From: Paraescarpia echinospica
Taxonomy: Eukaryota; Annelida; Polychaeta; Sabellida; Siboglinidae
DNA length: 64,000 bases
Reading direction: 5' to 3'
Assembly (NCBI GenBank): GCA_020002185.1
Contig: CM034541.1
Span: forward strand, 29,723,345 to 29,787,344
A program made the translations under genes and the position numbers. Positions 10,926 to 23,228 of this stretch are shown in pieces. Each line of letters starts with the position of its first letter. Positions within the stretch are counted from its first letter, which is position 1. The notes beneath the pieces were generated by a model. The model was not told the origin of the DNA. It ran no database searches and was given only the letters and a program-made list of their open reading frames with translations.

Positions 10926-13900
10926 CTCAAGGAAACGATATATTAAACATAGATTCACTTACCATTTTGACGAAATTCTGTTCCTTTTTGGAAAATTTCA
11001 ATTTGCCGACCCAATGCCCTTCTTTATTAAGTGGCTTGCTTGGTTAAAATTGGAAATCAAAATGGGGTCTCTCGAAGAAAACACGGTACATGCTTTGGAA
11101 TATGTGACTCTGTACTCTAAATGAGTCAGACTGCGCTGCGTTTTCCAGTTGTTGGGATCAACTGAACGAGGAGAAACAGTAGTTACCAGTGACACCAACT
11201 GTATCGTGCCATTTCAGATATGGTTGTCGATTCCCATGATATGTGAACACGTAGTGTTCGAGGGCTAATGTAAACTAAATGCTTGGAAGGTGGAATTGTG
11301 TTTTTACATGTAGAGCAAACTGATTGCTTTCAAGCCACAAAGTGTTTCATATATGTGATGTACAGTGGTCTGTACGATGCAATAAAGGGTCCATTTCGTA
11401 TTGATTTAATATCTTTGGTAACTGTTCTTCTGATCAAAGAATCTGTTATCCAGGCGTGCCGAAAAGTATCAAAATATTGATATATATATATATATTATGA
11501 ATACCAAATCGCCTGCAACCCCCGTGTCTAAATTATGAAGATACATTGAAACTTAAAAACAATATTAAGTAAGTGACTTTTATATCACCAAATACAATAA
11601 CACATAAATCAGCGGTAATTAATGAGCAAACACCCATTAGTACAAAAGTATTGGTAGAAATTGGAGATATATGTAGATATGAATCTAAGTACTTTGGATA
11701 TCGTAAGATATAATGTAAACTAATACTACTTAAACTTTGTATACTATAGAAGAGCAGTTCTTAAACATTTGTGACGGCGACCCAAATTCCGTTTGCCGGA
11801 CGTGCTTGGCGACACATGCCTTTAAACAGTTAACTTGTAATAAATTATAACGTGTATCGTTATGCAATAAATAGGCATGACATTAATATATGATACATGA
11901 TACAATTTATTAAACTTCCTTGCTTAACACAAAGAAATAATAAAATCTGCGCCGTTCTTAGGTTTATCAATGTAGAAATAGGACACTCCTTCACCCATTG
12001 TAAACAGAAAGCATAGATGGCGGACGAAATCGAAAATGTCGTATCATTTTTGAAGGACATTTCGCTAATTTACGTTATGCTGATGTAGGCGCTCTCTCAG
12101 CTACACAGTATGATGGACATGTTGAATAAGGCGACATTTCCACGTGAAATTGAACATTGCCTGCTTTGATATGGAGTGATTCGGAATTGTTGCACAGTGA
12201 ATAGAATAGAATTACAAAGAGCATTGACGTTGCATTCTGAGACTGTCCATTTTTTAAAACTCAAATGTCCAGTAAATCAGCATTCCCCATAAACTTAAAT
12301 CACATTCCTCAACTCCATATCAACTTTGCTTCACGTAATAAAATAACACTACGCAAAGGAAAAGAATGATTAAATCCTCGTGTCATACGTTTATTACCCA
12401 CAAATGAAAAAATTCGATGTGCTCACTTTAAGTTAGATTCGACTATGAACCCACTGATATAGAATTAGACTTAGTGCTTACATGAAATGTTAGTGGAAAT
12501 CATATCATAATTTCATAACTGTTAAAATACCCAAATTAATAACACCAACCGTCAGCTTCAAGTTCGTCCTGTTCCTCTCCATAGATGTTAGTGTAATAAT
12601 TATTATACTCATTTCGGGTTGGAGGATAACATATTCCAATACCTGTATTTAATACCTTCTTCAAAGTTCTCAATAATAGCAGTAGCATGAAATAAATATA
12701 TCAGGTCGCATTTTTCTTCCAAGCATCTGCAAATAAGTGCGCTCTATGACAGTGCGTAAACATCTTACCAATGGTATCATTTTCCAGACCAACTCGATAG
12801 TAACAGAACTTGGTATATTGTGCATCTTCTAAGGCGAGGAAAGTCTTAAATAGCATTTCAATGAGTATTTCAATTCAGAGTCTATCGAATATTAATACAA
12901 ACTAGGTTGTTGGTGGCAGACAATTTCTGCATACTCCAAACGTATTTATAACTTCGTAACCACGATATACTATTGTGAATCTTTATATGTTCATCAGCTG
13001 CAATATGTACTTTGCCGCTGGTATATTTTGGGACGTAATGTTACCAAGTAATCAAACTACTCTAGACAACTGGGTGGCAATTATGACTAATATTAGTAAT
13101 AACAATATGAACGATGAGAGTAACTTCTATGGTGTTTCGATTCCTTATTATGACACCAATGAACCAAGGTGCATGCGTTGATGCAATATCAAGGAATATT
13201 TACTTACCAAGAAGATGCACGTTTCATTAATGCCGATAGAGACTACGCAGCCGATCAACCCGACGACAAATAAGAGTGATTACAAGACGACCGTACCAAC
13301 CACACCCAACCTGATAATGCTTGTAAGATCAGTGAGGTCATGACCATCGGTCGTGCGAATAGTTTTCGTGTTGAATTGCCACCGTTCCAAGAAGCCGTCA
13401 AATTCGTTAGGCGGGGAAGCGAGTCCTGTATGTTTTTCTCGGCGTCGTTTGACCAGTAGCGCAATGTTTGAACTATGACTGATATTCTAATCACCTTCGA
13501 AAAAAACAAAATAACAACAATAACAACAACAGTAATAACAGTAATAACATCACCAGTGACGGCGACGAAGTGAAAGACAACGACTGAAGCAACGACAACA
13601 ATGATGTCGATAAAAGAACAATAATAACTGCCGCTATGAACACGATTCATTTTCATTGCTCTTTAGCTGCCAATACTATGGATATCACGTTGTAAATACA
13701 AGAATGCCAATATGTTTTAGAACAGTTTATTTCAACACAACAACAACAACAACATTTATGACACAAAAAATGCCAAACATACAATCATAAACCACAATAC
13801 TGATGTTGCAAACGCAATAAGTGTGTCCTTTATAAAACTTACCCAACTACACTAAATTTGGCTAGAACTAAATAGTTACAGTTTGCATCATAGTCCATTA
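10926..13900. other. No gene recognised; AT-rich DNA
   Basis: Several short open frames occur (for example 11,283-11,480 plus and 12,975-13,181 plus) but none has a recognisable domain, codon pattern or splice context that I can defend. Low-complexity AAC/AAT triplets occur at 13,500-13,560 and (ACA)n at 13,736-13,757. Confidence 0.5.
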
Positions 13901-14032
13901 CATGAGGCTCAAAAATGTTGATTCCGTTGCCCCTCCCGGTTGCGAATTTATTTTTCCCAAACAAGCAAGATAGGGAAATGTCTCCGCGGCGCCCATTAGC
14001 TGTTGGCCTGACCCTTGACACAGTGGTCCTCG

Positions 14033-14205
14033 TGCTACTACTACTACTACTACTACTACAGCTGCTGCAGCTGCTGCTACTACTGCTGCTGTTGCTACTA
14101 CTACTACTACAGCTGCTGCAGCTGCTACTGCTGCTGCTACTACTACTGCTGCTACTACTACTATTACTACAGCTGCTACAGCTGCTACTACTACTGCTGC
14201 TGCTG

Positions 14206-14244
<39 letters not shown>

Positions 14245-14257
14245 TTATTATTATTGT
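14033..14257 (+). repeat. (CTA)n/(CTG)n compound trinucleotide repeat
   Basis: About 75 triplets, mainly CTA with interspersed CTG and CAG, ending in ATT triplets. Two overlapping open frames (poly-Leu and poly-Tyr/Cys) arise only from the repeat. Confidence 0.97.
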
Positions 14258-14259
14258 CT

Positions 14260-14960
14260 ACCCATATTTGCAGTGTATTGTATTGTTATATTATTTTGCT
14301 GCACTATGTTACACATATACAAAATTTCGATAAACAGATATACTTCCTTGTTCACTTACCAAGGGAGTATTTTGCTCTGGATGGAAATATTGTTCAATCA
14401 AGTGTCACGTTTTATTAAACCTAATCAAAACAGTAGTGCATGACTTACCATAAATCCAATGTTGATCGATATGAGTATAATGGCGTATGGTTTATGCTCT
14501 GTTACTGTTATCGTTGCAACGTCGTTCCTGCAACGAACATGGTCGAGTGCGTATCACGTAGACGTAGAATACGTCTAACTGTAATCGAATGTGTGTGTAC
14601 ATCGCTCGTGTGCGTGCGTGCATGCGAGCGAGGGTATGTTAACGTTTCCCCTCTAAACGGTATCTCGGACGCACAACTTTCAGGGATTAATCTACGACCT
14701 TTCGGTTCGGTTAAGTAGCTTGTTAAGTTGTATTTCCGGTCTTAGAGAATTGTATTATAATGAAATTGAAACTGGTTTATTTTGCATAAATAATAAAAAA
14801 ACAAGGTACACGTGGTAACTATGAATGCCAGGACGCCTGTAAAAACTAAACTAGTTGAAGCAAATGGACGCCGAAAATGCCACATAATATTATTATACAT
14901 GGAGTTATACATGAAGTGCATAATAATATAAATATAAAAAATAACATTTTATTACTATAT
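14260..14960. other. No gene recognised
   Basis: AT-rich with no recognisable protein. A GC-richer patch at 14,520-14,710 includes ACGTAGACGTAGAATACGTC, a short palindromic cluster of unknown meaning. Confidence 0.4.
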
Positions 14961-14963
14961 ATA

Positions 14964-15204
14964 AATAATACATATCAATACAATAAAACATTTCATTACC
15001 ATGTAAGAATAATACATATCAATACAATAAAACATTTCATTACCATGTAAGAATAATACATATCAATACAATAAAACATTTCATTACCATGTAAGAATAA
15101 TACATATCAATACAATAAAACATTTCATTACCATGTAAGAATAATACATATCAATACAATAAAACATTTCATTACCATGTAAGAATAATACATATCAATA
15201 CAAT
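14964..15204 (+). repeat. 44-bp minisatellite, about 5.5 identical copies
   Basis: Units begin at 14,964, 15,008, 15,052, 15,096, 15,140 and 15,184 (last one partial). Each starts AATAATACATATCAATACAA and contains CATTTCATTACC; I see no base difference between full copies. Confidence 0.97.
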
Positions 15205-15387
15205 TTAGAGTGGAAAAATAAATTAAGAAATGTTACATTATGAATTATCATTGAAATTCAAACAGGAATAGCAATTTCGTATTAAGCACACCTCTGATTA
15301 CATATTTACAATACTTTTTAAGGTTGTGCCTTTTACTTAATGATAGGTGAAGTTCATCTGAGACATGCGACATTATAGTATGCAATT

Positions 15388-16185
15388 TTGGCCCAAAACT
15401 CTCTTTATTGTATATAAATGATATTTGTAATATTTTATCAATACTAACATTTATACTGTTTGTTGATGATTCTAATATGTTTTGTTCCAGAAAGGATCCT
15501 GTGCAGCTCAGCAATGATTTAACCACTGAGTTACAAAAACTACAAAAAATTACAATAAATGTATACTTAGAGTACATGTTAGTAAGTTTTTAGGAGTCTT
15601 TATCCATCAAAAGCTCAACAGGAAGGAGCACGTTAGTATGATAGAATCAAGTGTCAAAAACTATTGCCATTACGTACAGAGCAAGACACAGACTTGACAA
15701 AAACTCATTGTTCACTATTTTTTCCCCTATATATCATACTGCTGTGAACTCTGGGGCAGCACTTATAAAACTATTGTTCACAGTGTTTTTATTTTACAGA
15801 AAAAAGTAATCAGGCTAATTTGCAATGAGACTTTTTATGTCATACTAATACATTATTTTGTGATTAAGGTATACTTAAACAGTCTGAGTTTTTGAGAATT
15901 TCTATTGTAATGTTCAAGGCTAAAAAAAATGTTGTCGTATAACCTTCAATAATTCATTGCTACTAACCATGATTTAATGCAGCTGACACGTCAAAGTAAA
16001 AAAAGTAAAACAAAACACGTGTATGCTCGCACACCTTTGAAATCTATGTGTATATCGGTACATGTGATTAAATTATGGAACTCCTATGATGAACAAATAA
16101 CTAGTTCAGCTATAGTTAAAATACTCCAAACAAGACTTAACCACTTGTTTCTTAACGATTACCATGCACACACGTAAAACGGAAA
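15388..16185 (+). mobile_element. LINE, RT palm to C-terminus, degraded
   Basis: Begins at GPKLSLLYINDI, the block just before the catalytic box. The box reads FVDD (15,459-15,470) instead of the usual FADD. Later come RARHRLDKNSLFT (about 15,675), FLFYRKKVIRLIC-like text (about 15,790) and a C-terminal end with KHVYARTPLKS and VIKLWNSYDEQITSSA...LNDYHAHT (15,977-16,177), in several shifted frames. It probably belongs to the LINE type whose endonuclease part lies at 23,255-23,850. The adjoining stretch 15,251-15,375 has an open minus-strand frame I do not recognise. Confidence 0.75.
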
Positions 16186-16189
16186 TGTC

Positions 16190-18770
16190 AGTCATTATAA
16201 TAATAATGTTTTATTTTGTTAAGCGCCACATCCAATATTGTTCACAGCGCTTTACAACAATATACAAGTGTATGCTAAAAATAATGCATTTGAATAACAA
16301 AACAATAGTTGTTATATCATAGATAAAATGAACTAATAATAATGGGAATTAAAACAATAAATAAATAAACTAAAATTAATGTAAACATCAATAAATTATG
16401 CTAAAATGTATACGAAAAGTAAACAAATAGATAAATAAATAGTAAATAAATGTTAAACATCAATCAGCTATGGTAAAACAGTGTTGGAGTTACATATACG
16501 CTGCAGTGAACAGGTGAGTCTTCAACACAGATTTAAATGATTCCAGTGATGTTTTGCTAGTAACACTTGACGGCAGAGCGTTCCACACTGCTGCCGCTGC
16601 GTGAGCAAATGTACAGTCACCGGCTCTGCTGCGTGTTCTCGGAACAACTAGTGCGTTCGAGTCAGCAGACCGAAGACGTCTGGCTGGCATGTAGACACGC
16701 ACGAGTTTTTGCATGTAAACAGGCGAGAGGTCTTCGTGCAGCGACTTGTACGTAAGAACAGCGATCTTGAATGCAATGCGCTATTGAATAGGTAGCCAGT
16801 GCAGTTCGCGAAGAGTAGGGGGTCGCACTTTCACAACGAGCCTGTCGAGTAATAAGGCGAGCGGCAGCATTCTGGAGTCGCTGCAATCGATCGATGTTAT
16901 TGGTTGAGGTACCGAACAGTAAAGAGGTGCTGTAGTCCAAACGGGATGTAATCATGGCATTGACTACCAGGTTCCGCTGTCGGTTGAGTTAGGTAACGGT
17001 GAATCAACCCGATGTTGCACATGTGCAGCGAGCAAGTGCTGATAGTACGTGACAATTGCATAGTCATATCCAGGTGTCTATCAAGGTGGACGCCGAGATT
17101 TCTAACATGATCAGTTGCACAGATTTCATCTGTCCCGACGCGCACTCGGAGCCCACTTACGATGGCAGATGCTGATTTGGGGACAACCGGTAGAATTTCT
17201 GTTTTCGTGTCATTCATGAGCAGATAATTCCAAGTCATCCACTCCTTCACGTCATCAATACATCGCTCGATCCGGAGAAGATGCATCCAGGTCGAAGTGA
17301 CAGAACAGTTGTAAATCATCGGCGTAGTGGTGATATTTTAAGTCGTGTTTGTGAATGATATCACCGATCGGCTGCACGTATAGTGAAAATAATAGTGGTC
17401 CCAACACTGACCCTTGCGGCACCCCCGTTAACAGAATCGTCTCGCTGGATAACACGCGGTCGATGATGACACTCTGCTTGCGATTACTTAGGTAAGATTC
17501 CAGCCAATGGAGAACCACTCCGGTAATGCCATAGCGCCGTTGTTGACGATCCAGTAGTATTGCGTGATCTACCGTGTCAAATGCAGCGCTTAGCTCGATG
17601 AGTACGACGATTATACCTTGTCTACAGTCTAGCGCGGTCCTGATCTCGTTGACTACCCACTGTAGGGCTGTCTCGATCGAGTGGTTTCGCTTGTATGCGG
17701 ACTGAAATGTGTCCATAAGTGATTCATTGGCTAGGTGACTGTTCAATCTGTTGCCCACAATCTTTTTAATCACTTTCGAAAGTTGGGACAGATTGCTGAC
17801 TGGGCGGTAGTTACTTAAAGTATTCTTACACAGCGACGGCTTCTTCAGAAGAGGATGCACAAGTGCTCGCTTTAGTTCACCCGGCATTGTTCCTTCTACC
17901 AAACACGCATTTGTTATATCGGCAACAATGATCGCAAGTGCGTCAGTGTTCTGTTTTATATGATCGGATGGTAACGGATCAAGTGTGCAAGACGTACACA
18001 TTCTAGCGATGGTAGCCGTTATTTCACGTGTTCTTGTAGGTGTATATGTGTCAATTGGGGTGACAAAGCGACGTGTTTCACCCGGCGGTGTCATGCGATG
18101 TCTGGCAGCATGTAAGCCGAGTTGAATTTCAGCTACCTTGTTGTTGAAATAGTCCGAAAATTAATCGCAACAGGCAACGACGGAGTCATATTCGGGATAC
18201 GAACGTGATGGCTTCCCACTCAGTGATTTCACGATGTTGAACATGCTTTTGTTGTCAGCGTTCAGAAGTTTATCTTGATAGTAGTTGGTTTTCGAGAGGG
18301 CAATGAGCTTGTTGCACTCATCGCGAGCATCAACGTACATTTGTCGATGAATCTCAAGCTTTGTGCGTCTCCACAATGACTCGTTCTTTTGCCGTCGTCT
18401 CCTCGCGTCATCGATGTTGCTGTTGTACCACGGGTTTGGTATATTACCCCGCGTGGCAGTCAGTTGCTCTGGTGCATGTTTGTCGATACATGTTCTTAGT
18501 GAAGAATTGTAGCCAGTGACCAGTTCCGCTGCGCTGGATGTTGACACCATGGCTGATAGTAACTCACAAGTTGATCGAATGTCATTGTTGAAAGAATCGG
18601 CATCAAACGAGCGGTAATTGCGTTTTACTATATGTGTCGATGTCTTAGCTGGCCTTTGGGTGTTCATGACGTAGCGCACCACGTGGTGATCTGATATAGA
18701 CATCGGAATAACATCAACAGAAGTAGCGAGATTGACATTTTTGGGGGTTATCACAATTCATCCGGCAATA
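16190..18770 (-). mobile_element. L2-type LINE (subfamily 1), EN end to 3' UTR
   Basis: Minus-strand ORF2 remnant. The order is the endonuclease end with SISDHHVVRY (about 18,700); a linker (NPWYNSNIDDARRRRQKN, KLLNADNKSMFNIVKSL); and RT blocks LDPLPSDHIKQN, LVHPLLKKPSL, NYRPVSNLSQLSKVI, TFQSAYKRNHSIETAL, AFDTVDHAIL, TGVPQGSVLGPLLFSLY and YADD (about 17,325). The C-terminal blocks are SRLDYSTSLLFG, LQRLQNAAARL, PARRLRSAD, and VWNALPSSV...FKSVLKTHLF. Four or more frame breaks and one stop near 18,160 inactivate it. The 3' UTR (16,195-16,490) has GCGC arms and an ATTATT tail. Upstream, at about 18,770, it joins a different LINE endonuclease fragment. Confidence 0.88.
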
Positions 18771-18834
18771 TAAGTAGTTTGAGAGTTATACATGCGGAAG
18801 ATATGGTCAATGAGTGTGGCCGAGTTTATAATTA
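18771..18834 (-). mobile_element. Remainder of the interrupted LINE endonuclease
   Basis: Encodes INSATLIDHIFRMYNSQ on the minus strand, in phase with the fragment beyond the pogo element. It then meets the subfamily-1 L2 endonuclease end near TYIAG/IVITP, so two different LINEs join here. Confidence 0.7.
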
Positions 18835-18858
18835 GGGGAAAGTCCCTAACGCGCACAC
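18835..18858 (+). repeat. pogo element left terminal inverted repeat
   Basis: Pairs with 23,229-23,252; the first 15 bases are identical and the next seven differ once. Confidence 0.93.
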
Positions 18859-19519
18859 CCTCCCCAAAGCGCACCATCCTTACCCTAGCGGATTGAACCA
18901 GCACAATGCAGGCGTTGCTTGTCACATTCGATAGATGTCGCTATTTGACGCATGCGCAGAAAAAAATAGCACATTCGCGATCGCCTTGACACGACACGAC
19001 GTACGGTGAGTTTTATGACACTTTTTATCTTATTTTGTGCATTTAGTGGAAGGCTTGTCAATGCGCCAAATAATAATGGTTACTGCTTACGATGACATTG
19101 TCAGTAGTTCAATTGTATGACCGAACCATACGTGAATACTATGAATTTATAAATACAATTTTGCAAATGGCCGATTTAGTGTCACTAACAGTTTTCCATA
19201 AAGCGCACCTCCCCCATGTCCCCAAAGCGCACCGCAGCAAAACTCATACAGCTGGAGATGCGGTTTGGGGACATTAAACTTTTTCGTGTATATCATAAAT
19301 TAATTCATTTAGTATGAAAATATAATGTATTTCTCGCGTTCTAGAAACAAATTGCACTAATACGCCCGCAAATGTGACACAATTTAGGATAGACTATTTT
19401 TATTAATTTTCGTATGTTAAACCAGTTTACTTACAAATTTCTTGCGGATTCAGATAGCATATTGCGATGATTGATTGTAATTTCCCGAAATTGAAACTAC
19501 GCAATCACTGTTTATTTCA

Positions 19520-19673
19520 GATGGGACGTGATCAGATCAACAGCGGACATATGGAGAGGCAGATTTACTGGAGGCCCTCTTTGCTCTTCAACATGGCGAA
19601 TCACATAGAAGCGTTGAACGGCAATACGGAATCCCCAGGCGAACTCTTCAACGACACCATAAACCCCAGGTAA
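19520..19673 (+). pseudogene. pogo transposase exon 1 (pipsqueak-type HTH)
   Basis: In the frame reading TYGEADLLEALFALQHGE, then SVERQYGIPRRTLQRH, the sequence matches the pipsqueak-like helix-turn-helix at the N-terminus of pogo/Tigger transposases, which binds the element ends. The ATG at 19,521 (MGRDQ) is out of phase with this frame by an early indel. The exon ends CCCCAG followed by GTAATT, a good 5' splice site. The next exon starts after CTACAG at 19,947, giving an intron of about 270 bp. Identification is by pattern only. Confidence 0.8.
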
Positions 19674-19946
19674 TTTTTATGTAATTTATCAACAAATTGT
19701 CTGAAAATTAGATTTTCATAATTCAGTAGTCATAATTACAATAATTATTACCATTCCAATAAAATGGGTTGCAACTCGGTCAATGTTTTATGTGTTCGAA
19801 TAATATTACAAGTAATTTATAAAAAAAACACCACACAGCTTAATTTCAATTCCCATGGTGTGGTACTACCGTATTACTGTGTTGTTTCAAACTTTATAAA
19901 AAGGCTTATGTGAAGTTATCCATACAAATTCAGTTCTGTCCTACAG

Positions 19947-21094
19947 GTTCGAGCGTCAGGTCGACTACTTCTAGGGAGATTTCGCCAGATCCTAGACACC
20001 GACATTGAAGATATTATCGCCAACAATGCAATGGACATGCAGCAAAGGTTCTACGGGTTAACAACTACCGAACTCCGACAAATGGCCTTCCAAGTGGCTG
20101 AGTACAAAGGCGTCGCACACCCCTTAGGTCAAACCAAAAAGATGGCTGGTCGACACTGGCTAGCAGGATTTCTTGCCAGAAACGGAACACTCTCTATTAG
20201 GGAACCGGAAACGAAGAGTATAAATCGGGCAGTCGGATTCAATAAGGCACAAGTCGATAATTTTTTCGATATATGGAGGTCGCTTCTTGAGAGCATTGGG
20301 CCAATAGATGGTGACAGAATCTGGAACATGGACGAGAGCGGCTTAACGGTTGTGCACAAACCTGGGAGAATCGTCGCGAAAAAGGGTCAGAAACAGGTTG
20401 GAAAAGTGACGAGTGGCGAAAGGGAAAATGGTCACTATCATATGCAGCATGAGTGCAAGTGGGCGTTATCTCGCACCATTTAAGATCTACCCGAGGAAGA
20501 AAATGAACGAGCACTTGCTCGTTGGCTGTCCACCTGGTACAGTGGGAGTGGTGACAGACAGTGGCTGGACAGACAGCAAAGTCTTCGTGCAGTGGTTGAA
20601 TCACTTTGTCGATGCGGTCAAATCGACGCCTGCCAAAGAACGCGTGATGCTGCCTGACGCAGTTGCCTCCACATCGACTGGCCGCACTACACCAATGACG
20701 CCTATAAACACGTTCATTTACGGCATATTACCACTCCCCAAGGCTGGGTAAACGACGCTTCCAGTCTGCAGAACATCTCACGTCATCGCCATACAAGGAT
20801 AATCTGCGAGAAAAACATCAGCAACTGAACGAGAAGCTTGAGAGGCAAGCCAATAAGCAGACATGCAAGAAATCCACCAAGCGCGAACTGCACAAGGGCA
20901 AAGAACGAACCACTGTCAAGCACGTGCGTAAAGCTGGTGCGACCCCTACGAATGAAGAATACAGGTGCATCTATTGCAGTGAGCTCTATACCACGCCACC
21001 AACAGAAGATTGGCTGCAATGTCCATTGTACCGCCAATGGTACCATAAAAAGTGTGGAAACGAGAAATCCGCATGCGACCTTTGCATGCAGTAG
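19947..21094 (+). pseudogene. pogo transposase exon 2 (CENP-B HTH, partial DDE, PHD-like finger)
   Basis: The exon reads GRLLLGRFRQILDTD, then FYGLTTTELRQMAFQVAEYKG and HWLAGFLARNGTLS (CENP-B-type HTH). It continues with the start of the DDE nuclease: RIWNMDESGL supplies the first catalytic Asp and KPGRIVAKKG follows. A one-base shift near 20,430 leads to VTIICSMSASGRYLAPF and GWTDSKVFVQWLNHFV. After VML (about 20,650) the expected DGHxSH segment with the second Asp is missing and the text resumes near LPPH. The tail has a Lys-rich linker and a C-terminal finger (CIYC...WLQC...WYHKKC...CDLC), stop at 21,092. The protein cannot be active. Confidence 0.85.
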
Positions 21095-21127
21095 TCGCAG
21101 AATGGTTGACTGTAGACTATCAGTGTA

Positions 21128-22841
21128 GGTTAATAATAATAATAATAATAAATAACTTCTTAAGCGCCAATATCCTCAGACAATCCGAGCTCAGTGGCGC
21201 ACCAACACCAAAGGATTAAGCATTCTCGTACTCGTGTGCTAGGCGAAATTCGTCAACAAATGGATGGATAAGCTAGGGAGGATAGGCGATATTGAAAAGA
21301 TAGGTTTTGAGGTGACGACGAAATGTAACAATATTTTCTGCTAATTTAACATTAACGGGAAGCGAATTCCATATAGTTGGCGCGGCAACTGAAAAAGCTC
21401 GAGTTCCAGCCTTTGTCTTAACTCTAGGAACAGATAGCAACTTCGAACTAGACGACCGAAGTTGTCTGGCTTGTCTGGCTGGTGTGAGCATTGAGTGTAA
21501 ATAACTAGGTTGTTTGGATGAAAGGGCATGGTAGGTGATTGTGCAGATCTTAAACATAATGCGATATCGCATGGGGAGCCAATGCAGTGATTTTACAAGT
21601 GGCACTGAGCGGGAGAATCGAGGAGATTGTGTGACTACCCTTGCTAAACAATTTTGGACGCGTTGTAGTTTTGCAATATCCTTGATAGCAATATTATGAA
21701 GGAGGGAATTGCAATAATCTAATCTGCTGCTAACAAGAGCTGTTGCGATAGTCTTAGCGACAGAAAGCGACATATGTCGGCGAATGCGGCGAAGATCACG
21801 GATATGATAAAAACAGCAACGGCACGTTTGGGATATGTGTTGTCTGAAATTGAAGTCGCAATCAAAGGTCACTCCTAGATTCCGTACTGATGCTGCTGGT
21901 GTGATAGTTTGACTCAGGATGCATGTTGGAAAAAAGTCATTTAGTTTACCTCGCTGCATTGGAGTACCAATGATGAGGAATTCAGTTTTGTCTGCATTTA
22001 ACTTTAATTTACTATCGGTCATCCATGAAAAACATCTTGGAGACAATCGTTGAGTCGGTTTAGAGAATGACTTGTATCGGGCGTGGCCAAGGAAATGTAG
22101 ATCTGTGTGTCATCTGCATAAAGGTGATGATCCAAGTTATGACTTTGGATTACAGAGCTGAGTGGCGTAGTGTAGAGAGTGAAAAGCAAAGGCCCAAGAA
22201 CGGAACCCTGGGGAATGCCACATGAAGTGGGGAGTGAGGTTGAAAAGTAATTATCTATCTTTATACATTGATGTCTATTGGTTAGATATGAAGAAAACCA
22301 GGTCAGAGCTGTGCCAGATATGCCATACCACAATGATAAACGTTTGACAAGAGTGTTGTGATCAATGGTATCAAAGGCGGCAGACAGATCAAGCAAGGTA
22401 AGTGCAGTTACTTTGCCTTTATCAATGTTTAATATAACATCATTGTGTACTTTTAGGAGAGCAGTCTCAGTAGAACGAAATTGTTTGTATGCTGATTGGA
22501 GCACACTGGATAAACAAGTTGAGCTAATATGACGCCTTAGACGGCTTGCTACGACTTTCTCAAGTATCTTAGAAATAAAGCTAAGATTAGAAATTGGCCT
22601 ATAATTTTTGAAATCATCTTTTGGCAGAGAAGTCTTCTTGAGAACAGGATTTACATGTGCGTGTTTAAAATCATCTGGGAATTTACCCAAACTTAGTGAT
22701 AAATTTATGATATTCGTTATTGTATCAAGTAAAGAGTCAAGACATGCTTTTAGTAGTATGGTTGGTAATGGATCGAGATCGCAAGACTTATTTGGGGAGG
22801 ACATTATTATTTTCCTCACTTCATCAACTGTGGCTGGTTAA
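21128..22841 (-). mobile_element. L2-type LINE (subfamily 2) nested in the pogo element
   Basis: Nearly intact minus-strand RT. Blocks in order: SPNKSCDLDPLPTILLKAC, VNPVLKKTSL, NYRPISNLSFISKILEKVV, SVLQSAYKQFRSTETALL, LLDLSAAFDTIDH, SCGIPQGSVLGPLLFTLY and YADDTQIY (about 22,115). After a single frame change near 22,030 come KLNADKTEFLIIG, VRNLGVTFD, SRLDYCNSLLHN, LHWLPMRYRI, and IWNSLPVNV...FRRHLKTYLF (end about 21,273). The 3' UTR has TTAAGCGCC...GGCGC arms and a (TTA)n tail at 21,130-21,150. The endonuclease is missing (5' truncation). GGTTAA occurs at both edges (21,128-21,133 and 22,836-22,841), a possible target duplication. Confidence 0.9.
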
Positions 22842-23035
22842 CAATCAACAATGAGTCAATGGTGGCTAGACTATAGGCCTATTAGTAATTACCACTCCGT
22901 AATGTCATATGTAATTGTTTTCATCAGCATGCAACAATAAACGTTTAGTCTAGTCTACATTTTAGTTGGATTGCCTATGCGATTGGCAGCATTCGGTGAC
23001 CATGACACAGGAGGTGCGCTTTGGGGAGTGGCGGT

Positions 23036-23071
23036 GGGGCGCTTTGGGGGCACGCGTCCCCAAAGCGCCCC
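23036..23071 (+). repeat. Perfect 14-bp hairpin GGGGCGCTTTGGGG / CCCCAAAGCGCCCC
   Basis: Arms 23,036-23,049 and 23,058-23,071 with an 8-base loop, just inside the right end of the pogo element. Related direct boxes occur at 23,013-23,026 and, in the opposite orientation, at 18,862-18,875 and 19,220-19,233. Confidence 0.95.
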
Positions 23072-23228
23072 ATTTTTAAAATTTTTACTTTATGCAATAG
23101 TTTTCTTTTATAAAAGTTATAGCATTTACGGTATATATAATGAAGAATTAATGTACCCGCGTCGAATAGTGCAAATAAATCGATTTTGTGACAAATACAT
23201 TTCAAAATAATAGCAGATAATGCTTAGG

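Noticed and set aside
12975..13181. Short ORF with Asn/Tyr-rich text
   Set aside because: No family similarity, no splice context, AT-rich background.
13915..14443. Poly-Leu and poly-Tyr/Cys open frames
   Set aside because: Products of the CTA/CTG triplet array without flanking protein similarity.
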